DNA from: Candidatus Alistipes avicola
GTDB lineage: Bacteria; Bacteroidota; Bacteroidia; Bacteroidales; Rikenellaceae
Length of the DNA: 64,000 bases
Direction of reading: 5' to 3'
Assembly (NCBI GenBank): GCA_019118565.1
Contig: DWYR01000008.1
Location: 1-64,000 of the forward strand
The notes under the pieces were generated by a model that did no database searches, had not been told where the DNA came from, and worked only from the letters and a program-made list of their open reading frames with translations. The number at the start of each line of letters is the position of its first letter. The first letter of the stretch is position 1. Positions 8,251-18,791 of the stretch are shown here, piece after piece. Both the position numbers and the translations under genes were made by a program.

Positions 8251-9780
8251 TTACTCTTTTTTCTGTGGTTCGGAGGAGTCCCCTTCCGGACGGCCTCCCC
8301 GGTGGTTACGCCCTCTCGGGCGGGAGCGGCGACGCGGCTCCCGTTCACCCTCCGGTCGCGGTTCCGAAGTCCGATTCTCGGAAGCGGTCTTCGGAGCAGG
8401 CTTGTTCTCGGAAGCGGATTTGTCTGCAGCCGAATTGGCCTGAGGGGTATTGTTGTTGGGTTTGGCCTCTTTTTCCTTGCGGGGCTTTTCCTGTTTCCGG
8501 TCGTTGCGGCGACGGCGCTGTCCGCCCTCCTGCTCAGGTTTGGCGGTTGCCTGTTTCGTCTCTTCTTTTGCGGTTGCAGGGGCATTCTCGCTCTGATTCT
8601 GACGGGCTTCCCTGCTTGCCTTCTCGCCGTTGTTGCGGCGATTGCGTCCCTTGCGTTTCGAGGTGTTGTCGAAGCGAGTAATGCTGTCCTCCTCGGAACG
8701 ATAGGTCGGGATCTCAACCTCTTCCGATACGTTTCCTTCTGCCGTCAGCTGATCCACCTTCTTGCCTGCACGGTTCAGGGCGATGATCTCCTTCACACGG
8801 GAGACGGGCAGCGTTACGACGTTAATCATGGCATCCTTGCTGCTGCTGAACGACATCGTGCCGGCCAGAATATCGCTCTTGACCAGATAGTACTCCCCGT
8901 CGAGCGCCTGTAACGGTTCCCTGAGTTTGGGAAACTCCTTGCGGGCATCGGCGTAGGTGTCGTATTCGTAGGAGAGGCAACATTTCAGTTTGGAGCATTG
9001 TCCGGCCAGTTTCTGCGGGTTGAGCGAGATCTCCTGCATTCGGGCGGAGTTGGTCGTAACGCTCGAGAAACTCGAGATCCACGATGCACAGCAGAGTTCG
9101 CGTCCGCAGGCTCCGATACCGCCGATGCGTCCGGCCTCCTGACGGGCTCCGATCTGTTTCATCTCGATGCGGATGTGGAACCGTTCGGCGAAGACCTTGA
9201 TCAACTCGCGGAAATCGACCCGCTCGTCGGCGATGTAGTAGAAGATCGCCTTGATCTTGTCGCCTTGGTACTCTACGTCGCCGATCTTCATGTTGAGCCC
9301 CATCTCGGCTGCGATCTGACGCGAGGCGATCATTGTCTCGTGTTCGAGGGCAATGGCCTCCTGCCAACGCTCGATGTCGTAGGGTTTGGCCAGGCGGTAG
9401 ATCTTCTTGAATTCGCCGTTGTAGGGGTTGAATCCAACGCGCCGCATCTGCTTGGCTACCATGTCGCCCGTCAGGGAGATGATGCCGATATCGTGGCCGG
9501 GAGATGCCTCCACGGCGACGATGTCGCCCCGTTTGAGCGGCAGGTTATTGACGTTCTGATAGTAGGAACGGCGGGTGTTTTTGAAACGGACTTCGAAAAT
9601 ATCGGTCGGAACGTGATTTGGATAGGGTTCCATCCAGGCCGTTTCATGCAGTTTGAAGCATCCCTCGCAGGTCTTTACCGCAGTGCCTTCCGGTGTTTCG
9701 GTGAACGTGCATCCACGTCCCATCTCCGGTTGGGGTGCTTTCGTATATTTGGTGTTCTCCATAGAGTTTTTGTTTTTCAT
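8251..9780 (-). CDS. ricT: RicT/YaaT-type PSP1-domain protein with long charged tail
   Basis: A 509-aa cytosolic protein. The central PSP1 domain (about 60-300) includes GRIGGIGACGRELCCASWIS and a second Cys motif around KLKCCLSYEYD. These are the cysteines that hold Fe-S clusters in the Ric (YaaT/YlbF/YmcA) complex of Bacillus, which affects RNase Y activity. From about residue 370 the chain turns into a low-complexity tail of Arg, Glu, Asn, Pro and Lys, ending in RRRSRPRGRNHRGGRPEGD, probably disordered and possibly RNA-binding. Start ATG 9780 is chosen; 9762 is also possible. It heads the gldH-trmB run. Confidence 0.85.
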   Translation of the reverse strand: MKNKNSMENTKYTKAPQPEMGRGCTFTETPEGTAVKTCEGCFKLHETAWMEPYPNHVPTDIFEVRFKNTRRSYYQNVNNLPLKRGDIVAVEASPGHDIGIISLTGDMVAKQMRRVGFNPYNGEFKKIYRLAKPYDIERWQEAIALEHETMIASRQIAAEMGLNMKIGDVEYQGDKIKAIFYYIADERVDFRELIKVFAERFHIRIEMKQIGARQEAGRIGGIGACGRELCCASWISSFSSVTTNSARMQEISLNPQKLAGQCSKLKCCLSYEYDTYADARKEFPKLREPLQALDGEYYLVKSDILAGTMSFSSSKDAMINVVTLPVSRVKEIIALNRAGKKVDQLTAEGNVSEEVEIPTYRSEEDSITRFDNTSKRKGRNRRNNGEKASREARQNQSENAPATAKEETKQATAKPEQEGGQRRRRNDRKQEKPRKEKEAKPNNNTPQANSAADKSASENKPAPKTASENRTSEPRPEGEREPRRRSRPRGRNHRGGRPEGDSSEPQKKE

Positions 9781-9923
9781 GAGGGTGTCGCTTTTCAAGG
9801 ATAAAAGCCGGGAATGTCGGCGTGATACTCCTCTTGTACTTCCTTTTTGCGGATAAACGAATCCTTATTCCGCAAAACATCCCCGGTTCATGGGAGCGAA
9901 CGCCGAGCGAAACCTGTTTTGTG

Positions 9924-9931
9924 CAAAGATA
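9924..9931 (-). promoter_or_regulatory. -7 box upstream of ricT
   Basis: Minus-strand TATCTTTG fits TAnnTTTG; transcription would begin about 135 nt before the ricT start. No good -33 element at the standard distance. Confidence 0.4.
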
Positions 9932-9946
9932 GTGAAAATATCCGGA

Positions 9947-11308
9947 TTATCCGATGCTCGTCCGCCAGCGTTTCGCGTTGCGTCGGATACGGGCGATCAG
10001 CAATACGGCGGCTGTAGTAAGGCCAACGGTAAATCCGAGCAGCAGCCCTTGGGGCCCCATTCCCCAGGTGAATCCCAACAGATAGCCTACCGGCAGGTTG
10101 AAGACGATGTAGGAGAGAAAGGCGATCGGCATGATGATCTTTACGTCCTGCACGCCGCGCAGAATTCCCACCGAGACGTTCTGGATGCCGTCGGCCAATT
10201 GGTACAGTGAGATGTAGATAAGCAGGGTGGATGCCATTTCGATCACCTCCGGATTGCTCGTAAAGAAGGTCGGGATGATATTCTTCAGGGAGATAAACAG
10301 GGTGGCCATGATGGCATTCCAGGCGATTACCAGGTGATAGGATGCTTTGGCCGCGAGGCTTAACTCTCCGAAATTCCGCTCTCCGTATGTGTGCGAGATA
10401 CGGATGGTTGTAGCCGCACCGATCGACAGGACGATCATGAAGGCACAGTTACCCATGGTCATGGCGATCTGGTTGGCTGAAATGGCCGTTTTACCGAGCC
10501 ATCCCATCATGATGCTGGTGCCGACGAATGCCGACGATTCGAGGAACATCTGCAGCGAGATCGGAAGGCCCATACGCAGCAGCGAACGGACCGTCTCGCG
10601 CCGGAATCGGAGTCGGGTGAACCCATCGAGGTAAGAGCGATAGCGTTTGCTGTACAGGAAGAATCCGATGATGATGATCGGCATACAGATACGAGAGATA
10701 AGCGTTGCCAGACCTGCACCGGTGGCTCCCATTTCCGCAAATCCGAAATGACCATAGATGAATACCCAGTTCAACATGATATTCACCAGGTTGCACAGGA
10801 CGACAACCACCATTTCAACGACCGTATTGCCGACGCCTTCGAGAAACTGCTTGAAGGCGGAGAAGAGCATGACCGGAATCATACTGAACGCCAGAAGCGA
10901 GTAGTATGGGATAGCCATATCGACCACTTCGGTCGGCTGCCCCAGATGATAGAGCAGGGGTACGATCATCAACTGTACGGCACAGGTCGCAAAACCCAGC
11001 AGTGTGTAGAAGATCACGCCGGTTTGCAGGTATTCGGCCGATTTTTCGCGATTGCCCTGGGCGTAGAGTTCGCCCACGAGTGGCGTAAGTCCGAGGGCTA
11101 TGCCGATGGCCGCGATGAACAGGATGAAGAAGACCGTTCCGCCGAACGATGTGGCTGCCAGCGGGGTGGGATCGTCGCCGCCGTATCGGCCGACCATGAT
11201 GTTGTCGGCCAGTTGGACCAGGATCTGTCCCAGTTGGGTCAAAACAACAGGCAGAGCCAACTTGAGGTTGGCTCTGTACTGCTCCTTGTATGTCGAAAAA
11301 CGATACAT
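9947..11308 (-). CDS. MATE-family multidrug/cation efflux pump
   Basis: A 453-aa integral membrane protein with about 12 hydrophobic helices. The N-terminus LALPVVLTQLGQILVQLADN is a typical MATE helix 1, with a repeat of the motif in the second half (MGLPISLQMFLESSAFVGTS). NorM-like proteins export drugs or metabolites against Na+ or H+. It has its own consensus promoter and no neighbouring regulator, so substrate cannot be told. Confidence 0.93.
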   Translation of the reverse strand: MYRFSTYKEQYRANLKLALPVVLTQLGQILVQLADNIMVGRYGGDDPTPLAATSFGGTVFFILFIAAIGIALGLTPLVGELYAQGNREKSAEYLQTGVIFYTLLGFATCAVQLMIVPLLYHLGQPTEVVDMAIPYYSLLAFSMIPVMLFSAFKQFLEGVGNTVVEMVVVVLCNLVNIMLNWVFIYGHFGFAEMGATGAGLATLISRICMPIIIIGFFLYSKRYRSYLDGFTRLRFRRETVRSLLRMGLPISLQMFLESSAFVGTSIMMGWLGKTAISANQIAMTMGNCAFMIVLSIGAATTIRISHTYGERNFGELSLAAKASYHLVIAWNAIMATLFISLKNIIPTFFTSNPEVIEMASTLLIYISLYQLADGIQNVSVGILRGVQDVKIIMPIAFLSYIVFNLPVGYLLGFTWGMGPQGLLLGFTVGLTTAAVLLIARIRRNAKRWRTSIG

Positions 11309-11331
11309 GATTCTTTGTTTTTGAATGCCTG

Positions 11332-11362
11332 CAAAGGTACGAATATTTACCTGCTTTACAAA
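11332..11362 (-). promoter_or_regulatory. Consensus promoter for the MATE gene
   Basis: Minus-strand TTTG (11359-11362), exactly 19 nt, then TACCTTTG (11332-11339): a full match to the Bacteroides promoter. The start codon is at 11308. Confidence 0.8.
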
Positions 11363-11384
11363 AAGTCGTCGGAATCTATCCTTG

Positions 11385-13829
11385 TCAGGCCACTCGCAAG
11401 ACGATCTCCTGTTTCGAATCGGGTTCGAGAATGACCCGTCCTCCGCAGGGGAGTTTGCCTTCGATGATCAGACCTGATAAAGGGTCTTCGATTCGTTCGA
11501 TCAGGGTCCTTCGCAGGGCTCGCACGCCGTAGTGGGGCTCGTATCCGATCTGGGCAAGCCGCTCTTTGGCTTCTTCCGTGATTTCGAGACGGTAGCCGAG
11601 CCGGCCGGTACGGGTGAGCAACCCTTTCAGTTCGAGGTCGATAATCTTTTTCACGTCGTGGAGTTCCAAAGAGCGAAACAGCACGATCTCGTCGATGCGG
11701 TTCAAGAATTCCGGAGCGAAGGTCTCTTCGAGAGCTTTTCGGTAATTCTCATGGGTGTTTTTTTCACTTGCTTGCGTGCGGGAAGGGGTGCTATATCCCA
11801 TTGGAGTCGGATGAGCAAAGGCTCTCCGCGATCCGGCATTCGAGGTCATGATGAGGACCGTATTGCGGAAATCGACCACTCGTCCCGAGCCGTCGGTCAG
11901 ATGCCCTTCGTCGAAAAGAGGCAGCAGGGTGTTGAAGATTTCGGGATGGGCCTTCTCGATCTCATCGAAAAGGATGACCGAATAGGGATGTCGACGTACC
12001 GCCTCGGTAAGCTGCCCTCCGTCGCCGTAGCCGACGTATCCCGGAGGGGATCCGATCAGGCGTGCAACGTTGTGTTTTTCGCCGTATTCACTCATATCGA
12101 TGCGTATAAGCCCTTGGTTTTCATTGAAAAGCCATCGTGATAGCTCTTTGGCCAGAAGAGTCTTCCCTACGCCTGTCGGACCGACGAACAGGAAAACTCC
12201 GATCGGTCGTCCCTCTTCGCGCAGTCCGATCCGGGATCGTCGGATTGCCCGTGCAATTTTCGAGACCGCTTCCTCCTGTCCGATCACCCGTTCTTCCAAA
12301 TAGGTTTGTAATCCGCGCAGACGCCTCTGTTCGCAGTCGGAGAGCCGTTCTACGGGAATTCCTGTCATTGAGGTGAGAACCTGCTCGATATGTTCTGCAC
12401 GGACTTCCGGCATCGGTTGCTCGTTGAGTGGGGGAAGGGGATGTGGATCGATTCCCGAATCTTTTGAAGATTGTTTTTTCGTGCTTCTGTGGGTCGAATC
12501 CACCGTTGTACTCCGTTTTGTGGTCGATTTGCAGGGCTTGGACTCGGCGTGCAGTCGCAAGGAGTTATCGCGGTGCTTTTCTTCGTTGCACTGCAGGTAG
12601 ATTCGGGCTCCAGCTTCATCCAATACATCGATCGCTTTATCCGGGAAATTCCGGTCGGGGATATAACGTTCGGTCAGGGATACGCAACGTTGCAACGCAG
12701 CGTCCGAATATCGAACCCGATGATGCCGTTCATAGCGGGGTGCTACGTCTCGCAGGATACGCAGTGTCTCTTCGGCCGACGGAGCTTCGATCGGGATTTT
12801 CTGGAACCGGCGGGCTAACGCGGCATCTTTTTCGATGTCGCTCCTGTATTCGTCGAGCGTGGTGGCTCCGATGAGTTGTAATTCTCCGCGAGCCAATGCC
12901 GGCTTCAACATGTTGGCCGTGTCGAGGCTGCCCTGAGTCGAACCCGCCCCGCTGATGATGTGTATTTCGTCGATAAAGAGGATTGTATTGCGTTCCTTGC
13001 GCAACTGGTCGAGTAGTTTCTGCATTCGCTCTTCGAACTCCCCCCGGTATTTTGTTCCGGCCACCAGCGATGCGATGTCGAGTGAATAGAGCCGTTTCCC
13101 GCTGATGGTGGGCGGAACGTCGTTCACGGCCATGCGCAGAGCAAGACCTTCGACAATGGCGCTTTTGCCGACACCGGCTTCTCCGAGCAGGAGCGGATTG
13201 TTCTTTTTGCGACGGGAGAGAATTTGAACCATTCGTTCGATCTCCCGGTCCCGACCGATTACCGGATCGATTTTTCCGGCGCGGGCTTCGCGTGTAAGAT
13301 CCGTGCCGAATCGCTCCCAGGCCTCGGTCGTATCCGCTTCAGAGAAGGAAGACGTATGAGGTGCAAAGCTGGATTTCTGGATTTCTGAATGGTGCTGAAC
13401 CTCCTCCAGAACGAACCGCTGCATTTCGGTGGAAATATCGTGTGCGCTTATATGATACAGGGCGAGGGCCTGTGCGGTGAGAGTACTGGAGTCGTTGGCG
13501 ACATGTAGTAGTACATGAGCCGTCGAGACACTCTCCATGGCGGAGAAAAAGCGGGATAACTCTTTGGTATATCGGGGGAAAAATTTTTCTGGGTCTTCTC
13601 GTTTTTTGGGAATAACGATTTGAATCTCCCGGTCGATGCGCATCTGTATCTGGTGGATTTCCCATTTTTTCAAACGCGTCGAGAGAATCTGGTAAGCCAA
13701 AGACCCTTCGTCCCGCAGGATCTCCAGGATCAAATGATCCCTAAGCGAGTGGGTGATAGCCGCTTTTGAGGACCCAAACGTCACACGAGCGATGATCCCT
13801 TCCAGCGTTTTCGAAATTTTAGCTTGCAT
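11385..13829 (-). CDS. ClpC-like AAA+ unfoldase with atypical middle linker
   Basis: An 814-aa Hsp100 ATPase of the ClpA/C class that unfolds proteins for a protease such as ClpP. The N-domain is divergent (about 1-150). NBD1 has Walker A GEAGVGKS (216-223) and Walker B LFIDEIH (284-290). NBD2 has Walker A GPTGVGKT (550-557). Between them, residues about 414-475 are a low-complexity Ser/Thr/Lys stretch in place of the coiled-coil UVR/M-domain that ClpC normally has there. The loss of the M-domain and the weak N-domain suggest a specialised paralog or a relaxed regulatory region. Symbol left blank. Confidence 0.85.
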   Translation of the reverse strand: MQAKISKTLEGIIARVTFGSSKAAITHSLRDHLILEILRDEGSLAYQILSTRLKKWEIHQIQMRIDREIQIVIPKKREDPEKFFPRYTKELSRFFSAMESVSTAHVLLHVANDSSTLTAQALALYHISAHDISTEMQRFVLEEVQHHSEIQKSSFAPHTSSFSEADTTEAWERFGTDLTREARAGKIDPVIGRDREIERMVQILSRRKKNNPLLLGEAGVGKSAIVEGLALRMAVNDVPPTISGKRLYSLDIASLVAGTKYRGEFEERMQKLLDQLRKERNTILFIDEIHIISGAGSTQGSLDTANMLKPALARGELQLIGATTLDEYRSDIEKDAALARRFQKIPIEAPSAEETLRILRDVAPRYERHHRVRYSDAALQRCVSLTERYIPDRNFPDKAIDVLDEAGARIYLQCNEEKHRDNSLRLHAESKPCKSTTKRSTTVDSTHRSTKKQSSKDSGIDPHPLPPLNEQPMPEVRAEHIEQVLTSMTGIPVERLSDCEQRRLRGLQTYLEERVIGQEEAVSKIARAIRRSRIGLREEGRPIGVFLFVGPTGVGKTLLAKELSRWLFNENQGLIRIDMSEYGEKHNVARLIGSPPGYVGYGDGGQLTEAVRRHPYSVILFDEIEKAHPEIFNTLLPLFDEGHLTDGSGRVVDFRNTVLIMTSNAGSRRAFAHPTPMGYSTPSRTQASEKNTHENYRKALEETFAPEFLNRIDEIVLFRSLELHDVKKIIDLELKGLLTRTGRLGYRLEITEEAKERLAQIGYEPHYGVRALRRTLIERIEDPLSGLIIEGKLPCGGRVILEPDSKQEIVLRVA

Positions 13830-13928
13830 CTTTTCCCTTTTCTTCGTTTAAATTCCGGCTATATAACGGAGATGCAGCTTTTGATATTATGTTAAATAAA
13901 AAAATTTAAATTAGAAAAGAAGTAGGTG

Positions 13929-14423
13929 TTACAATCTCGGCCACTCTCCGATCTCCATGTCGCGAATCTCCTCTCCGTCGATGACGAATCGCAGGGCGCT
14001 GCGGACCTTGTGGAATCCGTAGCATCCGGCGGCTCCCGGATTGAGGTGAAGCAGGTCGTAAACGGGGTCGTAGATCACCTTCAGAATATGGGAGTGTCCG
14101 GCGATGAACAGTTTGGGACGGATGGTCTGGATGCGGGATACGATTTTGGGGGCGTAGTGGCGGGGATAGCCTCCGATGTGGGTCATCAGCACGCTCACCC
14201 GCTCGCAGTCGAAACAGAGGAATTCGGGATAGATCCGCCGCATGATGCCGCCGTCGATGTTGCCGTAGACGGCCCGCAGGGGTTTGAAGGCGGCGATCTG
14301 GTCGGCTACCTCGATCGAACCGATGTCTCCGGCGTGCCAGATCTCGTCGACTCCCTGCAGGAATGTGCGGAGCGTATCGTCGAAGGTGCCGTGGGTATCC
14401 GATATGAGGCCGATGCGTTTCAT
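13929..14423 (-). CDS. Metallophosphoesterase, YfcE/MJ0936 family
   Basis: A 164-aa calcineurin-like phosphoesterase with the metal-binding motifs in order: GLISDTHGTFDD, HAGDIGS, YGNIDG, THIGG and AGHSHILK, then NPGAAG. Relatives hydrolyse phosphodiesters in vitro; the natural substrate is unknown. ATG 14423 gives MKRIGLISDTHG, so a TTG nine bases upstream is not needed. It lies 33 nt after rarA on the same strand. Confidence 0.9.
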   Translation of the reverse strand: MKRIGLISDTHGTFDDTLRTFLQGVDEIWHAGDIGSIEVADQIAAFKPLRAVYGNIDGGIMRRIYPEFLCFDCERVSVLMTHIGGYPRHYAPKIVSRIQTIRPKLFIAGHSHILKVIYDPVYDLLHLNPGAAGCYGFHKVRSALRFVIDGEEIRDMEIGEWPRL

Positions 14424-14456
14424 GACAGGCAATAGTTCTATTGATCCGGGGTGGGG

Positions 14457-15728
14457 TTATTCGTACTTCTCTTTCCACAGATTGTGGATGAACTCTGCGA
14501 TCCGGGCTTCGCTTGCATTGCGGGTGTTCGGCTCGTAGAATTTCGTCCCCTTCAGGGATTCGGGCAGGAACTCCTGTTCGGCGAAACCTCCGTAGTCGTG
14601 GGCGTATTTGTACCCTTTGCCATAGCCGGCCTGCTCCATCAGTTTGGTCGGCGCGTTGCGCAAGTGGAGCGGTACGGGACGGTTCGTCGTATCGTGCTCG
14701 ACCATGGCGAGCGCCTTGTTGATGGCCATGTAGGCCGAATTGCTCTTGGGTGAGGTGGCCAGGTAGATGGTTGTCTCGGCCAGCGTGATGCGTGCCTCGG
14801 GCATGCCGATCTTGTGGACCGTGTCGAAGCAGGCGTTGGCCAGCAGCAGGGCGTTGGGATTGGCCAGTCCGATATCCTCGGAGGCGAGAATGACCAGACG
14901 CCGGGCAATGAACCGGGGCTCCTCGCCGCCGGCGAGCATCCGGGCCAGGTAGTAGATCGCGGCGTTGGGGTCACTTCCCCGGACCGATTTGATAAAGGCC
15001 GAAATGACATCGTAGTGTTGCTCGCCGTTCTTGTCGTAGAGGGCGATGTTCTGTTGCAGACACTCGGTTACGTAGTCGTTGGTGATCGTAACCTTGCCGG
15101 AGGTGGCGTTGATGACGATTTCGAGAATGTTCAGCAACTTGCGGGCATCGCCGCCCGAGAAGCGGAACAGCGCCTCGGTCTCCTTTACTTCGATCTCGCG
15201 CTCCTGCAACTCGAGGTCGGTCTTGAGTGCCCGGTCGAGCAGTGTCTGCAGCTCCTGGTCGTTCATCGGTTGCAGAATGTAGACCTGACAGCGACTCAAT
15301 AGCGGGGAGATTACCTCGAACGAAGGATTTTCGGTTGTGGCACCGATGAGAGTCACCACGCCCTGTTCGACGGCACCGAGCAGGGAATCCTGCTGCGACT
15401 TGTTGAAACGGTGGATCTCGTCGATAAAGAGGATCGGCGGTTTGGCATCGAAGAATCGTTGCTTCTTGGCCGATTCGATCACTTCGCGCACCTCTTTTAC
15501 TCCGGACGTAACGGCCGACAGGGTGAAGAACGGACGCTGCTGTTCGTTGGCGACGATTCGTGCGAGGGTTGTCTTCCCGACTCCGGGCGGGCCCCAGAGG
15601 ATGAACGAGGGTACGTTGCCTGTCTCCAGAAACTTGCGGAACACGCCGTTCCGGCCCACCAGATGCTCTTGTCCGATGTACTCGTCTAATTTGCGGGGGC
15701 GCAGCCGCTCGGCCAATGGAATACTCAT
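14457..15728 (-). CDS. rarA: Replication-associated recombination protein A (AAA+ ATPase)
   Basis: A 423-aa MgsA/RarA/WRNIP1 clamp-loader-like ATPase that acts at stalled replication forks. It opens MSIPLAERLRPRKLDEYIGQ. Walker A is WGPPGVGKTTLAR and Walker B is [16 protein letters not shown]; sensor and C-terminal tetramerisation regions follow (PTKLMEQAGYGKGYKYAHDY). ATG 15728 is chosen over an upstream ATG at 15746 because it gives the conserved N-terminus. Confidence 0.95.
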   Translation of the reverse strand: MSIPLAERLRPRKLDEYIGQEHLVGRNGVFRKFLETGNVPSFILWGPPGVGKTTLARIVANEQQRPFFTLSAVTSGVKEVREVIESAKKQRFFDAKPPILFIDEIHRFNKSQQDSLLGAVEQGVVTLIGATTENPSFEVISPLLSRCQVYILQPMNDQELQTLLDRALKTDLELQEREIEVKETEALFRFSGGDARKLLNILEIVINATSGKVTITNDYVTECLQQNIALYDKNGEQHYDVISAFIKSVRGSDPNAAIYYLARMLAGGEEPRFIARRLVILASEDIGLANPNALLLANACFDTVHKIGMPEARITLAETTIYLATSPKSNSAYMAINKALAMVEHDTTNRPVPLHLRNAPTKLMEQAGYGKGYKYAHDYGGFAEQEFLPESLKGTKFYEPNTRNASEARIAEFIHNLWKEKYE

Positions 15729-15890
15729 GATCGATCGATTTTTCAACCTCCAAATATAGCCATTTCCCGAAAGAAATCCTATCCCGGACGGGAATAAAGG
15801 GGGGATAATATATAGAGGAGTAGTGTTTTTGAACCGGGTGTTTTCACCCTTTTGACACGGTTCCGTTACAGAAACGAAATACGGCAGGGA

Positions 15891-15898
15891 TAAATTTG
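15891..15898 (+). promoter_or_regulatory. -7 box for the TonB receptor operon
   Basis: TAAATTTG fits TAnnTTTG, 23 nt before the start codon at 15922. No clear TTTG at -33, which could mean regulated use. Confidence 0.5.
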
Positions 15899-15921
15899 CG
15901 GCATCAATTTATAGAAAATGT

Positions 15922-18744
15922 ATGCGAATTTTCAGGGCGTTATTGTTTGTTTGTACACTTGTGTTTTTTCACTCCTCGGTTCTGTATGCGCAGAATACGG
16001 GTATTATTTCCGGTGTCGTCATCGATTCTCTGTCGAAGGAGCCGATTATCGGTGCCACGATTGTCGTAAGCGGTACGACGCGGGGAACTTCGAGTGATCT
16101 GGATGGTCGGTTCTCGATTGCGAATCTGACACCCGGCGAATATTCGCTCGATGTTTCGATGCTCTCGTATGCCGGTCAGCGGATCGAGGGCATTCCTGTT
16201 CGGGCCGACCAGGCAACCGCGGTCAACATCTCCCTTACGGAGCAGAGCGAAATGGTCGATGAGGTGGTGGTGACGGCCGTGCGCCGGACTAACTCCGAGG
16301 CGGCGGTTTTGTCCGATATCCGTAGGTCGCTACAGGTGGTCAGCGGTGTTTCGAGTCAGACCATTGCCAAGACGCAGGACCGCGATGCCGGCGAAGTGGT
16401 GCGCCGTATTCCGGGTATCTCGCTTATCGATGACAAGTTCGTCATTGCCAGAGGTCTGGCGCAGCGATATAACAACGTGTGGGTCAATAATGCCGCCGTG
16501 CCGGGTTCGGAGGCCGATACGCGGGCCTTCTCGTTCGATATCATTCCGGCCGGCCAGATCGAGAATATCATGATCCTCAAATCTCCGGCCCCGGAGGTTC
16601 CGGCCGATTTTACGGGCGGTTTCATCAAGATCAACACGAAGGATCTTCCGACGGAGTCCTCCTTGACGGTCAGCTATGCTACCGGAATCAACACGGCGAC
16701 CCATTTCAGTGCGTTCCGTTACAATCCGGGTTCCGTAGGTGACTACTTCGGTTTTGGCAGCGGTTCCCGTATGTGGCAGGGGGGTATCAAGGGAGATTTT
16801 GATAACAACGACAAGACTTTCGTCGATCGGGCAACCCGTCAGGGCTTCAACAACGACTGGTCGGTTCGCAAGCGGAGTGCCGTTCCGGATCAACGCTTCA
16901 ACCTCGCCTTCGGCCGCTCCTGGACGCTTCGTGACGGAGACCGCTTTGCCCTGACCGGCGCACTGAACTATAGCTATACCGAGCGGGCCTATATCGGCAT
17001 GGAGAACTCCCGATTCGGAATCTACAACAAGAAAGAGGATAAACCCGAATACCTTTACAAATATACGGACGACCAATACCAGACCGAGGTGAAGCTGGGA
17101 GCCATGTTGAACCTGGCCTATGTGAAGGAGAGCAGCCGCTACTATTTCCGCAATATCTTCAACCAGATCGGTCAGAACCGCTATACGTTCCGTGACGGAT
17201 GGCAGAATATCTCTTCGCTCTACCTCCAGGAGAAGGCCGAGTACCTCTATTCGAGCCGCACCTCCTACAACGGTCAGTTTGCCGGTGTGCATGACCTCAG
17301 TCGTGGACGGCTGGACTGGACGGCCGGTTATTCCTATGCGAACAAGCACCAGCCCGACCGCCGTATCATCAACCGTCAGGAGAATGACCTCTATGGCGAC
17401 CCCCATTTCGGAGAGATGCAGATCGACCAGAACGATATGCAGCGTGACTTTACCCGATTGGCCGAGCATATCGCTTCGGCGGGAGTTAATTACGAGGTGA
17501 CCTTCCGGGAGGGTAAGAACTTCGCCCCGAAACTCAAAACCGGTCTTTACAGCGAATATCGCACCCGTGAATATCTGACCCGGGCCTTCTACTATCGTTT
17601 CAACGAGTTGAATCTTCCGGATGGCTTTGCATACGGGGATCCGGTAACGGATATTCTGACACCCGGAAACTTCGGGGCCGACAAGCTCTACCTCTATGAC
17701 GATACCGATAACCGGAACAGCTACAAGGGCAGGAACCTGCTGGCTGCCGCTTATGTGGGTGTGAATCTGCCGCTCGGACGTTTCAATATCTACACCGGTG
17801 TTCGGTTCGAGCACAGTGCCATGACCCTGACGAGCTATACCCGCTCGACGGAGTGGACCTCCAGGGATCGCGACTATACGTACGACGATCTCTTCCCCTC
17901 GATCAATGCAACGTTCAACATCAACGACAAACATCTGTTGCGGGCTGCCTACGGTATGTCTACGAACCGTCCGGAGTTCCGCGAGGTATCGAGCTCGGCA
18001 TACTACGACTTCAACCTCTTCTCGACGATCATGGGTAATCCCGAGCTGAAGGCGGCCTATATTCAGAATGTCGACCTGCGTTACGAGTGGTATCCCGCGC
18101 CCGGTGAGAGTGTCTCGCTTTCGCTCTTCTACAAACACTTCCGCAATCCGATCGAGACGACCTTCCGTGATGCCGGAGGAAGCTATACCTATACGTTCGA
18201 GAACGCCGACCGGGCCCGTGCCTACGGAGTCGAGTTGGATGTGCGCAAGAATCTGGACTTCATCGAAATGCGCAACTTCTCACTGTCGCTCAACGCTGCC
18301 TGGATCGACAGCAAGGTCTTCTTCGACTCCTCGTCGCTCGAACACGACCGCCCGATGCAGGGACAATCGCCCTACATTGTCAATGCAGGACTCTTCTATC
18401 AGCCCGAGCGCATCGGTTTGACAGTCGGTCTGCTCTATAACCGCATCGGTAAACGAATTATCGGTATCGGACGTTCGGACCTCTCGTCGGGAGGCAGCAT
18501 CGACAACGATATTCCCGATATGTACGAGATGCCGCGCGATGCCCTCGATCTGGTGATTACCAAGACCCTCGGCAAAGGTTGGGAGCTGCGTTTCAGTGCC
18601 AAGGATCTGATCTGTGATAAAGTTGAGTTGTGTCAGTTCCCGCAGTTCACCGACGATGCCGGCCAGATCCACGAGCGCAAGGAGGTAACCAAAACCTTCG
18701 ATCCGGGGCGCAGCTTCTCGATCGGCATCACGGCGAAGTTCTAA
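15922..18744 (+). CDS. TonB-dependent outer-membrane receptor with carboxypeptidase-like N-domain
   Basis: A 940-aa outer-membrane transporter. A signal peptide (about 1-24) is followed by a CarboxypepD_reg-like beta-sandwich (about 28-110: GVVIDSLSKEPIIGATIVVS). Next come a TonB-box-like segment (MVDEVVVTAVRR), the plug with GEVVRRIPGISLIDDKFVIA, and a long C-terminal beta-barrel ending in Phe. It is not a SusC of the standard long form and no SusD follows; instead a beta-helix lipoprotein gene begins 47 nt downstream. Substrate unknown. Confidence 0.93.
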   Translation: MRIFRALLFVCTLVFFHSSVLYAQNTGIISGVVIDSLSKEPIIGATIVVSGTTRGTSSDLDGRFSIANLTPGEYSLDVSMLSYAGQRIEGIPVRADQATAVNISLTEQSEMVDEVVVTAVRRTNSEAAVLSDIRRSLQVVSGVSSQTIAKTQDRDAGEVVRRIPGISLIDDKFVIARGLAQRYNNVWVNNAAVPGSEADTRAFSFDIIPAGQIENIMILKSPAPEVPADFTGGFIKINTKDLPTESSLTVSYATGINTATHFSAFRYNPGSVGDYFGFGSGSRMWQGGIKGDFDNNDKTFVDRATRQGFNNDWSVRKRSAVPDQRFNLAFGRSWTLRDGDRFALTGALNYSYTERAYIGMENSRFGIYNKKEDKPEYLYKYTDDQYQTEVKLGAMLNLAYVKESSRYYFRNIFNQIGQNRYTFRDGWQNISSLYLQEKAEYLYSSRTSYNGQFAGVHDLSRGRLDWTAGYSYANKHQPDRRIINRQENDLYGDPHFGEMQIDQNDMQRDFTRLAEHIASAGVNYEVTFREGKNFAPKLKTGLYSEYRTREYLTRAFYYRFNELNLPDGFAYGDPVTDILTPGNFGADKLYLYDDTDNRNSYKGRNLLAAAYVGVNLPLGRFNIYTGVRFEHSAMTLTSYTRSTEWTSRDRDYTYDDLFPSINATFNINDKHLLRAAYGMSTNRPEFREVSSSAYYDFNLFSTIMGNPELKAAYIQNVDLRYEWYPAPGESVSLSLFYKHFRNPIETTFRDAGGSYTYTFENADRARAYGVELDVRKNLDFIEMRNFSLSLNAAWIDSKVFFDSSSLEHDRPMQGQSPYIVNAGLFYQPERIGLTVGLLYNRIGKRIIGIGRSDLSSGGSIDNDIPDMYEMPRDALDLVITKTLGKGWELRFSAKDLICDKVELCQFPQFTDDAGQIHERKEVTKTFDPGRSFSIGITAKF

Positions 18745-18791
18745 ATCAATACAGTGAAATAAATAAACCTTTAGTTCAATTAATAAAACGT

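Noticed and set aside
16330..18138. 602-codon minus-strand frame
   Set aside because: Antisense shadow of the TonB receptor gene.
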